Positions 46,148-55,041 of a DNA stretch of 64,000 nucleotides are shown here, piece after piece; within the stretch, counting starts at the first letter, position 1, and every line of letters starts with the position of its first letter. The translations under genes and the position numbers were made by a program. Source of the stretch: Flavobacteriaceae bacterium CG2_30_31_66. GTDB taxonomy: Bacteria > Bacteroidota > Bacteroidia > Flavobacteriales > Flavobacteriaceae. The notes beneath the pieces were generated by a model. It saw only the letters and a list, made by a program, of their open reading frames with translations, had not been told where the DNA came from and did no database searches. Location: assembly GCA_001873065.1 (NCBI GenBank), contig MNYM01000010.1, positions 41,373 to 105,372 on the forward strand, read 5' to 3'.

Positions 46148-46837
46148 TTAATTTTGAATAAAATTCTTTTTCTTTTCAGGAACAACCATAAAATCTTTCA
46201 AATAAAAGGGTTCAAAATAAGCCACATCTTCAAAGTCGCTTTTTTCGTATTTTTCAAATGCTAATATTCCCATCTCTTTAGATGATGGAAAAAAATTATC
46301 CATGAAAATAGCATTAGCATGACTGATGATTTCTTTACATTTCAGAGCTCCATCACCTAGAAAAAAGACTTTTTGAAAATCTAAAAATTCAGAGAAAGAA
46401 TTTTCATCAATTATTTCAGCTCTAATTTCTCGAATCTGTTCGTGTTTATGATTGAAAACCGATGCATAGACCTCCATTCTTCTTGCGTCTAACATCGGAA
46501 TAATAACACCCTCTTTTATAGTGATTGCATGTGATAAGGAAGTTAATGTGTCAACAGCAATCAAAGGTTTTTGCAATGCAAAACAGAATCCTTTTGCAGC
46601 CGAAACTCCAATTCGCAATCCTGTATAAGATCCTGGACCTTTGCTTACTGCAATTGCATCAATATTATTATACGATAATTTTACATTTTTTAAAATATCA
46701 ACAATAAAAAAATGCAACACTTCGGCGTGGGAATAATTACCATCATTGAGTTCTTTATAAACAATAGTTTCTCCAGATTTTGAGATGCTTACTGAACAAT
46801 TTTTTGTTGCTGTTTCAATATTTAAAATAATTGCCAA
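46148..46837 (-). CDS. tsaB: tRNA threonylcarbamoyladenosine biosynthesis protein TsaB
   Basis: Partner of TsaD in making t6A in ANN-decoding tRNAs. The 229-aa protein has the N-terminus AIILNIETATKNCSVSISKSG and the family stretch AVSKGPGSYTGLRIGVSAAKGF. The start is set to the TTG at 46837; a TTG at 46861 lies inside the promoter box TATCTTTG (46866-46859) and cannot be translated from that transcript. No ATG is available near the N-terminus. Confidence 0.94.
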   Translation of the reverse strand: MAIILNIETATKNCSVSISKSGETIVYKELNDGNYSHAEVLHFFIVDILKNVKLSYNNIDAIAVSKGPGSYTGLRIGVSAAKGFCFALQKPLIAVDTLTSLSHAITIKEGVIIPMLDARRMEVYASVFNHKHEQIREIRAEIIDENSFSEFLDFQKVFFLGDGALKCKEIISHANAIFMDNFFPSSKEMGILAFEKYEKSDFEDVAYFEPFYLKDFMVVPEKKKNFIQN

Positions 46838-46858
46838 ATTTTTGAATTTTAAGAGAAA

Positions 46859-46866
46859 CAAAGATA
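46859..46866 (-). promoter_or_regulatory. -7 promoter box for tsaB
   Basis: TATCTTTG on the minus strand, 21 bases before the TTG start at 46837. It decides the start choice. Confidence 0.6.
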
Positions 46867-47222
46867 GTATTTTAAAAAAATAAAAAAAACTGAAAAATAT
46901 TTGCTCGTCAATTATTCCATTACACTACTCGCTTAAATTCCAAATGCAATTATCTCTTAATCTTTGTTTTTATACCATTCATATCTTTTAAAATCAATTT
47001 CAACTTAATTATCTAAATATCTCATTATTTAAAATTAATTTTGTGCTATAATAAATAAAAAACTTAAAACGTAACTGTAAATTTCGTAAATTTATATGAA
47101 ATTTCTAACTATAAATGAGCACATTACAAAAGTTTAATTTATGAGAATGAAATTGAAAAACAATAAACATTAAATCACTTTATTATATCAATTAAAATTA
47201 ACAGATCCCTAAATTCAACCAA
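46867..47222. other. Divergent region between tsaB and the LruC-domain gene
   Basis: AT-rich. A TAATTTTG box at 47036-47043 (plus) could serve the lipoprotein gene with a long leader of about 175 bases. No gene seen. Confidence 0.35.
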
Positions 47223-49322
47223 ATGAAAACAACAAATTTTAAATCAATCCTAATTTTATTTTCTTTGATCACGTTTATTTTAACTTCGTGCTCAAAGGAT
47301 CTTGGATCCCCAAGTGAAGGTGACACTGATACTGGTATAAATTTCAAAAATTTTGATTTTAAAACTACCAAACAACTTAAGATTTCCATTTCAACATTGA
47401 ATGCAGATAACAAAGCAATTGGAGGAATCCCTGTGCAAGTTTATACTCAGAACCCACTTACATCTGAAGGATTATTAAAATCCAACAGCAGCGAATTTTT
47501 AGCATTCAAAGGAATCAGTTCCAACACAGGTTTACTAAATTTTGAAATTGCACCTAAATCTTCAATTGATAGTTTAAGTATTTTGGTAAATTATACGGGT
47601 TTCCCTTCTTTAAAACAAATTAAAGTTACTTCTGACAATATTTCTTTAGTTTTAGGAGGCAGTACTGCTGAAAAAACAACAAGCTCTACTTCAAAAGAAA
47701 ATTCACTAGCTGCTTTGCCAGACACAAAAAAGATAAGTGGCTACTATGTACTTGGCTCATGGAATAATCGAGGAAAAATTGATTATTTATGGAACCAAAA
47801 TGACAAAATTAGCAATGAATTTTTAAAAGATATAGATGCATCATTGCCAGAGAGCAAAAAATTACCAGAATCACATCCTGAATACTTGAATTCAAACGAT
47901 GAAGGAAATATCCAATTAATAAAAGATGCGGAAGTTTCGGTTACATTCGTTCATGAAGGAGCAGGTTATCTGAATGCTCTTGGGTATTATACATACAAAA
48001 ATGACAATTCGCCAGCAACAAAATCTCAAATAACTGATGCAACTATCATTTTTCCAAACGTTTCTTACGCTGGTTCGGGAGGTACTTTGGTTTCAGGAAA
48101 TAGAGTACAATTATTATATTTAGATCCTTCAACAAATAAATACACCACTATTTTTCCAGCTGGAACTTCTGTAGCTTGGTTTTTTATCTCAAATAGTTTT
48201 AAGAGAACAACCAATTCAATTGGTTCAGGAATCGCCACTTATTATTCAGACAAACGTTTTAATCCAGAGACTAATGCAGATAAGAAAAAACATAACGTTG
48301 TTTTGAAAGACAATACTCGTCAACTTTTATTGATAGGTTTTGAAGATTTAAATCGCGAATCAAATTCAGATGAAGATTTTAATGATGGAATTTTTTATTC
48401 AACAGTTACACCTTATAATGCTGTAAAAACAGATGACATCAAATCAATAGACACTCCAACTGATACTGATGGAGATGGAGTTGGAGATACTCTTGATGAA
48501 TATCCAAATGATAAAACTAGGGCATTTAACAACTATTATCCATCCAAAAATAATGTTGGTACAATTGCTTATGAAGATTTATGGCCTAATAAAGGCGATT
48601 ACGATTTTAACGATTTAGTGGTTGATTATAATTTTATTCAAGTCTCAAATAGCGAAAATAAAATTGTAGAGGTAAATGCTGCAATTACTGTGAGAGCTAT
48701 TGGTGCTTCACTTAGAAATTCGTTTTTATTACAATTTAATACTTCTCCAAGTAATGTTAAAAGTGTATCTGGACAAAGTTTGACTGAAAATATTTTTGCT
48801 CTGAACTCAAATGGTACTGAAAAGAACCAAGCAAAAGCAGTAGTTCCAATATTTGAAGATTCGTTTAAAGTTTTGAATCATACAGGTTCTATTGTGAATA
48901 CTTACGTAGGAAATACTTATATAACTCCCAAAACAGTAAACGTAAAGGTTGAGTTTATTACTCCGATTGATTTAGCCACTTTTGGCACAGCTCCCTACAA
49001 TCCTTTTATTGTAGTTGGTGGTGTTCGTGGAAAAGAAATTCATTTGCCAGCAAGTGCTCCAACAGATTTGGCTGATAAATCATTATTTGGAACTGGAGAT
49101 GACAATACCAATTTGTCAATTCAAAAATATTACATGTCTGATAAATATTTGCCTTGGGCTATTAATATTCCTGAACAATTTGCTTATCCAGCAGAAAAGC
49201 AAGACATGACCAAAGCTTATTTAATGTTTAATAACTGGGCTAGCAGCGGGGGCTTTAATTTTATGGATTGGTATATGGATAAGGGTGGTTACAGAGATAC
49301 CTCAAAACTTTACAAAAGATAA
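47223..49322 (+). CDS. LruC-domain lipoprotein
   Basis: A 699-aa surface or periplasmic lipoprotein. The lipobox is LTSC with lipidation at Cys23. The C-terminal half has LruC-domain features: NRESNSDEDFNDGIFYS, a calcium-binding-type repeat DTDGDGVGDTLDEYPND, YPSKNNVGTIAYEDLWPNKG and DYDFNDLVVDYNF, then a DUF4842-like end. Such proteins are found in Bacteroidota and Leptospira; the function is not known, perhaps calcium-dependent adhesion. It is monocistronic with a terminator downstream. Confidence 0.9.
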   Translation: MKTTNFKSILILFSLITFILTSCSKDLGSPSEGDTDTGINFKNFDFKTTKQLKISISTLNADNKAIGGIPVQVYTQNPLTSEGLLKSNSSEFLAFKGISSNTGLLNFEIAPKSSIDSLSILVNYTGFPSLKQIKVTSDNISLVLGGSTAEKTTSSTSKENSLAALPDTKKISGYYVLGSWNNRGKIDYLWNQNDKISNEFLKDIDASLPESKKLPESHPEYLNSNDEGNIQLIKDAEVSVTFVHEGAGYLNALGYYTYKNDNSPATKSQITDATIIFPNVSYAGSGGTLVSGNRVQLLYLDPSTNKYTTIFPAGTSVAWFFISNSFKRTTNSIGSGIATYYSDKRFNPETNADKKKHNVVLKDNTRQLLLIGFEDLNRESNSDEDFNDGIFYSTVTPYNAVKTDDIKSIDTPTDTDGDGVGDTLDEYPNDKTRAFNNYYPSKNNVGTIAYEDLWPNKGDYDFNDLVVDYNFIQVSNSENKIVEVNAAITVRAIGASLRNSFLLQFNTSPSNVKSVSGQSLTENIFALNSNGTEKNQAKAVVPIFEDSFKVLNHTGSIVNTYVGNTYITPKTVNVKVEFITPIDLATFGTAPYNPFIVVGGVRGKEIHLPASAPTDLADKSLFGTGDDNTNLSIQKYYMSDKYLPWAINIPEQFAYPAEKQDMTKAYLMFNNWASSGGFNFMDWYMDKGGYRDTSKLYKR

Positions 49323-49347
49323 ATAACCTCAAAAATAAGTAAAATAA

Positions 49348-49384
49348 AAAAAACCTAACTTGATTAAAATTCGGTTAGGTTTTT
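49348..49384. terminator. Bidirectional terminator between the LruC and TolC genes
   Basis: The stem AAACCTAAC / GTTAGGTTT with a 14-base loop has A and T runs on both sides. It can end both the plus-strand lipoprotein gene and the minus-strand TolC gene. Confidence 0.78.
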
Positions 49385-49451
49385 ATCATTTTATAAATTT
49401 ATATTATTTGTAAATTGGATTCAATTTCCAAATAATATAAACAAATTAAAA

Positions 49452-50816
49452 TCAATCAAGACTCAAATCTCCTGAATAAAATTGCAGCACTTTTGTTTTG
49501 AAAACATAATCGTATTTTGAACGAATCAAAGTTGCTTCAGCATTTACCAAACGCGTTCTAACTTGATCAAAATCGAACAAAGTCATTACGCCAAAATTAT
49601 ATCTTTCTTGCGCATTTTTAAAGGCTTCTTGTTGCGATGCTAATGAAATTTTTGCAGCTTCATAGGTTTTTAAAGCGGTTTTTACATCCAAGAAAGCTTG
49701 TTCAATAGTTTGCTGTAATGTTAGTTTTTCACTTTCTAAACGTGTTTCAAAAATCTCTTTATTGATGACAGATTGAGCAACTCTATTTTTGGTTTGAAAA
49801 CGGTTGAAAATAGGGATATTTAAAGATACGCCCACTTGATAATTTAGGTTGTCTTTGAGTAATTGTTTTGAAAACCTATGATCCTCTTCAATTTGTACAC
49901 CCAAATTATTAAAAAATAATGCATAATCTGGCTCACCTAAAGTTGTAATATACCTAGTTCCCAAACCAAGAGAATAGGATAAAGTTGGAAGATAAGCTCC
50001 TTTAGATAACTCAATGTTAAAACCAGCATTGTCAATTGCCAATTTTGCTCTTACTATTTCTGGCATTCTTTCTAGTGATTTTTCATACACTGAATTTGAA
50101 TTTTTATAAAATAAATTTGCAGAGGGTGTTCCAACATCTACCGGAGAAATATCAAAACCTTCAGCTGGAATTTGTAATAATTGCGTTAGATTTAAAATTG
50201 CCAAATCCAAGGCATTTTCTTGCGCAATCAACGATTGTAAATTGGTTGCTGCTGTTGATTCAACATTCAATAAATCTCCTTTTGGTATCACACCAGATTT
50301 AAAACGACTTTCTGCAGCTTCAATTTGATTTTTACTGATTTCATATTGCACTTTTGCTACTGTTAAATTTTCTTTTGCAAATAGTACATTCAAGTAGCCA
50401 TTGACAACAAAGAGCGAAATATCATTCACAATTTTTTGCAAATCTAATTTACTAGATTCTACTCCTAATTGGGCTTGTTTATAGGTATTTGTATTTCTAA
50501 AACCATTAAAAATTACACCCCCAGCTCTTAAATCTAAAGAAAGTCCATATCTTTCTGCGGAACTATTAATGTTATCACGACCTGTTGTCAAACCGAAGCT
50601 CATAGAATTGCCAACATCAGTTACAAGATTTGGTAGAAAATTACCTTTAGCAATATCCACATCTATCTTTGAAGATTCAAGATTTAATTTATTTTGCTGA
50701 ATAGAAATGTTTTTTTCTAAAGCGCGATCTACGCATTCTCTTAATGTCCACTGTTTTTGCGAAAAGGAAGCTATTGCTGATAAAACAGCTATAACTAGGA
50801 TAAGTTTTTGTTTCAA
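49452..50816 (-). CDS. TolC-family outer-membrane efflux protein
   Basis: A 454-aa protein with a signal peptide (about 1-19, ending AIASFS). Two OEP repeats of long helices and strands follow: LRECVDRALEKNISIQQNKL in the first and EIFETRLESEKLTLQQTIEQAFLDVKTAL in the second. It forms a trimeric outer-membrane exit duct. No membrane-fusion protein or pump gene is adjacent in the window, so its partner is elsewhere. It is the last gene downstream of the cytochrome oxidase cluster but 106 bases apart. Confidence 0.92.
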   Translation of the reverse strand: MKQKLILVIAVLSAIASFSQKQWTLRECVDRALEKNISIQQNKLNLESSKIDVDIAKGNFLPNLVTDVGNSMSFGLTTGRDNINSSAERYGLSLDLRAGGVIFNGFRNTNTYKQAQLGVESSKLDLQKIVNDISLFVVNGYLNVLFAKENLTVAKVQYEISKNQIEAAESRFKSGVIPKGDLLNVESTAATNLQSLIAQENALDLAILNLTQLLQIPAEGFDISPVDVGTPSANLFYKNSNSVYEKSLERMPEIVRAKLAIDNAGFNIELSKGAYLPTLSYSLGLGTRYITTLGEPDYALFFNNLGVQIEEDHRFSKQLLKDNLNYQVGVSLNIPIFNRFQTKNRVAQSVINKEIFETRLESEKLTLQQTIEQAFLDVKTALKTYEAAKISLASQQEAFKNAQERYNFGVMTLFDFDQVRTRLVNAEATLIRSKYDYVFKTKVLQFYSGDLSLD

Positions 50817-50922
50817 AACGTACTTTTTTTAATTGGATTCATATTTTCTTTTTGATAAAAATAAAAGATATGAATTAGACGAATTACCTAAAAGTATGTT
50901 ACAAAATATAACTAAATAGAAG

Positions 50923-51141
50923 CTAATTTTGAAGTGTCTTTTTATATCTATATAATGAGTACAATAATATTCCTATTAATAAATAAGGAAAAATCATCAA
51001 ATAAGTAATGCCATCATTAACACCTTCAGCCATTGGACTGTCACCATTTTCAACGACAGCTTTGCACATAGCACATTGTGAAAAATTAATCTTTGAGATA
51101 AAAATGAAAATAAAAAATAAAATATTTTTTTTAGTGAACAT
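50923..51141 (-). CDS. Small CxxC membrane protein of the oxidase cluster
   Basis: A 72-aa protein. An N-terminal signal-like helix (IFFIFIFISKINFS) is followed directly by QCAMCKAVVENGDS (CxxC) and a second helix (TYLMIFPYLLIGILLYSLY). The start overlaps the DUF420 gene by 11 bases. It is found with cytochrome oxidase assembly genes, so a copper or redox role is a fair guess; no family name is known to me. Confidence 0.7.
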   Translation of the reverse strand: MFTKKNILFFIFIFISKINFSQCAMCKAVVENGDSPMAEGVNDGITYLMIFPYLLIGILLYSLYRYKKTLQN

Positions 51142-51673
51142 AATAAGGAGATATCATTAAATATACTACAACCCCTGTAATGGCAACATATAACCATAGT
51201 GGAAATGTCTTTCTAGCGATTTTTTTATGTCTTTCAAAATCGCCCAATTTCGCTCTTAAATAAGTTGTCAACACCAGGGGAATAATAATGATTGACAATA
51301 AAATATGCGAAATTAAAATAAAATAATAGATATATTTTACGAATCCTTCTCCTCCAAATTTTGTAGAATCGGAAGTAATGTGATATGCAATATACATCAA
51401 CAAAAAAGCCAAAGAACAAGCAATTGCGAAAGTATTCAGTTGTTCGTGTAATTTTCTATTACCATTTTTGATAGCAATCACTGCCGCAATTAAAGTAATT
51501 GCTGTGATGCCATTAATGGTTGCATAAATGGGAGGTAAAAATGACAGTGGTTCAACATCAAAACCCAATTTTCTTAAGTTAATGCTGAATAATGCAGCTA
51601 CTGCAATTGGAATTATGATTGATAAAGCAGTGATTATTTTTTTATAATTTCTTTCTTTAGCGAGATTATTCAT
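51131..51673 (-). CDS. DUF420 membrane protein
   Basis: A 180-aa protein with five membrane helices. It has the DUF420 family features NGITAITLIAAVIAIKNGNRKLHEQLN and conserved His residues (LISHILLSI, KIARKTFPLWLYVAITGVVVYLM). DUF420 proteins accompany haem-copper oxidases and resemble CtaM-type assembly factors. It overlaps the SCO gene by 8 bases and the small CxxC gene by 11. Confidence 0.9.
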   Translation of the reverse strand: MNNLAKERNYKKIITALSIIIPIAVAALFSINLRKLGFDVEPLSFLPPIYATINGITAITLIAAVIAIKNGNRKLHEQLNTFAIACSLAFLLMYIAYHITSDSTKFGGEGFVKYIYYFILISHILLSIIIIPLVLTTYLRAKLGDFERHKKIARKTFPLWLYVAITGVVVYLMISPYYVH

Positions 51674-52310
51674 TTAATAAAATTTTAATATCTTCAGTTA
51701 ATTCATGGATTTGATCAGGAAACCCTTGCTCTTCAATGGCTCTATAAAATTTTATAGGGTTTCCAAATTCATCTTTTCTTGAGCGTATAAAACCGTTTTT
51801 ATCTACCAAAGCAAATAAACCAGAATGTTCAAAACCTCCATGATCTTCATCACCTTTTCCTGCATATAATTTAAAACCCTTATTGGAAAGTGAATAGACG
51901 ACTTCTTCAGATTTTCCTGATAATAAATGCCAGTTTTTATGGGTGATTCCAGTTGTTTTGGCATATTCTTTCAATACTTCTTGCGTATCAATTTCGGGTG
52001 TAATTGAAATGGAAGCAATACCAAAAGCTGGATTTCCAAAGAATAAATCTTGTAAAACAAGCATTTTTTTGTTCATAATTGGACAAATAGTTGGGCAAGT
52101 TGAAAAGAAAAACTCTACAACATACACTTTTCCATCATAGGTTTTATTGGAAATTGTTTTTCCTTCTTGATTGATAAATTCAAAATCAGGCACTTTTTCA
52201 AACTTCACCAAATCAGATTTATCAAAACGCTTTAGAATTTTTGGAATTGCGTAAATTCCAAAAAATAAAATCACAAATGAAATTCCTATGTATGAAAATC
52301 TTTTTTTCAT
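51666..52310 (-). CDS. SCO1/SenC-family copper chaperone
   Basis: Delivers copper to the CuA site of cytochrome oxidase. The 214-aa protein has one N-terminal anchor helix and a thioredoxin fold with the copper motif CPTICP (CxxxC) and a distal His in FEHSGLFALVD. It overlaps the upstream SCO-like gene by 4 bases (ATGA-type) and the DUF420 gene by 8, so all are co-translated. Confidence 0.94.
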   Translation of the reverse strand: MKKRFSYIGISFVILFFGIYAIPKILKRFDKSDLVKFEKVPDFEFINQEGKTISNKTYDGKVYVVEFFFSTCPTICPIMNKKMLVLQDLFFGNPAFGIASISITPEIDTQEVLKEYAKTTGITHKNWHLLSGKSEEVVYSLSNKGFKLYAGKGDEDHGGFEHSGLFALVDKNGFIRSRKDEFGNPIKFYRAIEEQGFPDQIHELTEDIKILLNE

Positions 52311-52978
52311 AATCCTACCTCTTTTCTATCAGCTTTATTTTTGTTTTTATCTTTAAATGCTGCATAATATTCGTAATACAAGACATTTATATCGTCTTTC
52401 ATTTTGTCTTTTAATTCTGCCACAGAATTCATATTGTAGCCATACAACATTCCGTTAGCGACGTCTTTATCATCAGTTCGTCCTCTTAGATTTCCATTTT
52501 TATCAATAATAAAAGCTTTTGCAAATCCACTATTTTCGAGTGCCTCATCAATAGAAAAACTCTCGAAAAAGGTATTTATCAGTTCTTTGTCCGAATCAAC
52601 AAAAATCCATTTTCTCATATCTGTGAAAGCACCAATTTCATTTTTTAATTTTTCAACTTCAGCCTGTTTTCCATTTGGATAAATAGCAATAATTTGAAAT
52701 TGTTTGTATTCAATAAATTTCTTGTAAATTTTTTCATTCAAATTCAATAATCTTGATTTACTTTTTGAAATGTCTTCACCTAAAAAACAAACCACAGAGA
52801 CATTTTCTCTGAAAGTAACAGTTTTTGAACTTAAAATTTCAGAAATGTCAACCACATTATTGCTTAAAATTTGAAGTTTTGTGAAATTATTTTTTCCTGT
52901 AGAAAGAATTAAAAAACAAATTAATGGAAAAATGAACAATAAAAATAGTGCGACTCTTTTTTTTGTAAAATATTTCAT
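52307..52978 (-). CDS. SCO-like thioredoxin-fold protein lacking the CxxxC motif
   Basis: A 223-aa protein anchored by an N-terminal helix (VALFLLFIFPLICFLIL). The order of strands and helices matches the SCO neighbour (VSVVCFLGED, FQIIAIYPNG, KWIFVDSD, GFAKAFIIDKNGNLRGR). At the copper site the sequence reads GEDISKSKS instead of CxxxC, so copper binding or redox work is unlikely. The start at 52978 is preferred over one 48 bases upstream in the terminator region. It may be a structural assembly partner. Confidence 0.75.
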   Translation of the reverse strand: MKYFTKKRVALFLLFIFPLICFLILSTGKNNFTKLQILSNNVVDISEILSSKTVTFRENVSVVCFLGEDISKSKSRLLNLNEKIYKKFIEYKQFQIIAIYPNGKQAEVEKLKNEIGAFTDMRKWIFVDSDKELINTFFESFSIDEALENSGFAKAFIIDKNGNLRGRTDDKDVANGMLYGYNMNSVAELKDKMKDDINVLYYEYYAAFKDKNKNKADRKEVGL

Positions 52979-53002
52979 TATTATAAAACTATTATTTTTG
53001 AG

Positions 53003-53028
53003 TAAAAAAAAGGTGGTTAAAACCACCT
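53003..53028 (-). terminator. Terminator after cytochrome oxidase subunit IV
   Basis: On the minus strand AGGTGGTT / AACCACCT is followed by seven T. It separates the oxidase subunit genes from the SCO block, which would thus be a distinct or attenuated unit. Confidence 0.78.
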
Positions 53029-53045
53029 CATAAATTTATATTAAA

Positions 53046-53387
53046 TTACCAGTTAACGAGTGGTCCAAGTGTATCAAACAAATAACCACCTTCAATTAAA
53101 AGTAAAGTTACTAAATAACAAATTAAAAATAATGCTATCCAAACTACAGCTCTTCTAAACCAAGTTTTTTCTCCTTCCATGTGCATGAAAGTCCAAGTAA
53201 TATAATACGCTTTGAATAATGTAAGTATGATAAAAATCCAGTTTAGTGGACTAGTTCCAAGAAATCTTGTTAGGTATAAAATTTCTGGTTTTATGATTCC
53301 CAAAGCTACTTCAACAACTGTTACAACAGATAGTAAACCAAATACCATCCATATCCTTTTTACATTTGATTCGTGTGCGTGTGCCAT
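53046..53387 (-). CDS. Cytochrome c oxidase subunit IV (CtaF-like)
   Basis: A 113-aa protein with three membrane helices. N-terminal MAHAHESNVKRIW, then helices near 14-32, 45-62 and 78-98, with KAYYITWTFMHMEGEK between; the HM motif is typical of bacterial subunit IV (prokaryotic COX4). Last gene of the subunit block, 22 bases after subunit III. Confidence 0.9.
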   Translation of the reverse strand: MAHAHESNVKRIWMVFGLLSVVTVVEVALGIIKPEILYLTRFLGTSPLNWIFIILTLFKAYYITWTFMHMEGEKTWFRRAVVWIALFLICYLVTLLLIEGGYLFDTLGPLVNW

Positions 53388-53409
53388 TTGATGTTTTTCT
53401 TTTTATAAA

Positions 53410-54390
53410 TTATACCAAGTAGAAAAAGGTGAATACGAAAACCCAAACCAAATCTACAAAGTGCCAATACAATCCTACTTTTTCAACCATTTCATAACTA
53501 CCTCTTTTTTCATAAGTTCCTAAAGCCACATTGAAAAAGATAATAATATTAATTAAAATTCCTGAAAAAACGTGAAATCCGTGAAAACCTGTAATGAAGA
53601 AAAAGAAGTTTGCAAAAATAGTATTCCCATATTCATTAACTTGCAGGTTTGCACCTTCGACTATCTGATTTCCTTTCAATAATTCTTCTAATCCTTTTTC
53701 TCTAGACAAAATAACTTTCTGTTTTTTATCTACATTAACCAGTTCACTTTTCACTTGAATGGAAGGATCTGCTTTGTATGAAGCAATCACTTGACTTACA
53801 GAGTATTTAGGAACGGTTTCCCCGCTAACAAACCACAAACCATTTTTCTTGGTATGGGTTATTCTTTCATCTCCTCTATTCCCCACTACAAAATCTGATA
53901 AGGCAATTTGATGACCATCTTTTACAAAATGTAGAATTCTTTCATCTGAAGTTTTGATTGCGCCATAAGAACCATTGATAAACGTCTTCCATTCCCAAGC
54001 TTGAGAACCTACGAAAATTAGACCGCCAATAATGGTTGCAAATAAATACCAACTTACTTTATTTTTTTTCATGTTATGTCCAGCATCTACCGCTAAAACC
54101 ATAGTTACTGACGAAAATATCAATATAAAAGTCATAAAAGCGACATAATACATTGGATAATTTCCATGAACAAAAGGAATATGAGTAAAAACCTCATCAG
54201 CAATTGGCCAAGCATCAATAAATTTGAAACGAGTTAAACCATAAGCAGCTAGAAATCCTGAAAATGTCAATGCATCTGAAAGGATAAAAAACCACATCAT
54301 CATTTTACCATAACTTGCGCCAAATGGTCTTACACCACCACCACTCCAAGTTTCTCTACTGTCAGAAGGTATAGCAATATTTGCTTCCAT
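53410..54390 (-). CDS. Cytochrome c oxidase subunit III, long form
   Basis: A 326-aa membrane protein. It has COX3 helices at 30-50, 80-103, 112-132, about 250-275 and about 300-325, with SQAWEWKTFI and TGFHGFHVFSGI as family stretches. A soluble insertion of about 110 residues (roughly 135-245) separates helix blocks; long COX3 forms in flavobacteria have the same insertion. It lies downstream of a second, shorter subunit III gene. Confidence 0.92.
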   Translation of the reverse strand: MEANIAIPSDSRETWSGGGVRPFGASYGKMMMWFFILSDALTFSGFLAAYGLTRFKFIDAWPIADEVFTHIPFVHGNYPMYYVAFMTFILIFSSVTMVLAVDAGHNMKKNKVSWYLFATIIGGLIFVGSQAWEWKTFINGSYGAIKTSDERILHFVKDGHQIALSDFVVGNRGDERITHTKKNGLWFVSGETVPKYSVSQVIASYKADPSIQVKSELVNVDKKQKVILSREKGLEELLKGNQIVEGANLQVNEYGNTIFANFFFFITGFHGFHVFSGILINIIIFFNVALGTYEKRGSYEMVEKVGLYWHFVDLVWVFVFTFFYLV

Positions 54391-54451
54391 AAATTATGAG
54401 TCTGTTTATTTTTATATTTGATTTTCAATTGTCAAAATTAAACTTTTTTTA

Positions 54452-55039
54452 TCATCTAATAAAATAGAAAAACAAAATTAAGTAAATCCACAATACATCC
54501 ACAAAATGCCAAAAGATAGCACCTAGCTCAAAACCTAGCATATCATCTGATTTGTATTTGTATTTAAAATGATTATAAATAACAACAAATAACACAATAA
54601 TCCCTGCTAACAGGTGTAAAACGTGCATAAATGTAATGCCGATAATGAAAGAAGTGGATACTGTGCTTTCTGGTCCTGTAAAAAACAACCCAACACTTTG
54701 CAGTTCTTTAAAACCAACATATTGTTGCCACACAAAACCAATTCCTAAGAAAAAAGTAATCGCAACAAGCAATAAAGACAACTGTCTTTTATCTTGTTTT
54801 AAAAATCTTTGTGATAACATAAGCGTCAAACTGCTCATCATAATCAAAGCAGTGCTTATATAAAATGCGTTTGGTAAATCAAAAGAAACCCAATCTTCAC
54901 GTTTCATACTAATCACGTAAGCACTCGTCAATCCTGCAAAAAACATGACCATACTGATCATAGAAATCCACAACATTGGTTTTGCAGATTTCTTTTTTGC
55001 AACTACATACTCTTTTTGTAATAATTGTTCTTGAACCAT
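54452..55039 (-). CDS. Cytochrome c oxidase subunit III, short form
   Basis: A 195-aa protein with five membrane helices and the COX3 motifs FMHVLHLLAGI and FWHFVDVLWIYLILFFYF. It is 61 bases upstream of the long form and 2 bases after heme O synthase. Two COX3-like genes side by side are standard in Flavobacteriia. Subunits I and II are not in the window. Confidence 0.93.
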   Translation of the reverse strand: MVQEQLLQKEYVVAKKKSAKPMLWISMISMVMFFAGLTSAYVISMKREDWVSFDLPNAFYISTALIMMSSLTLMLSQRFLKQDKRQLSLLLVAITFFLGIGFVWQQYVGFKELQSVGLFFTGPESTVSTSFIIGITFMHVLHLLAGIIVLFVVIYNHFKYKYKSDDMLGFELGAIFWHFVDVLWIYLILFFYFIR

Positions 55040-55041
55040 AT

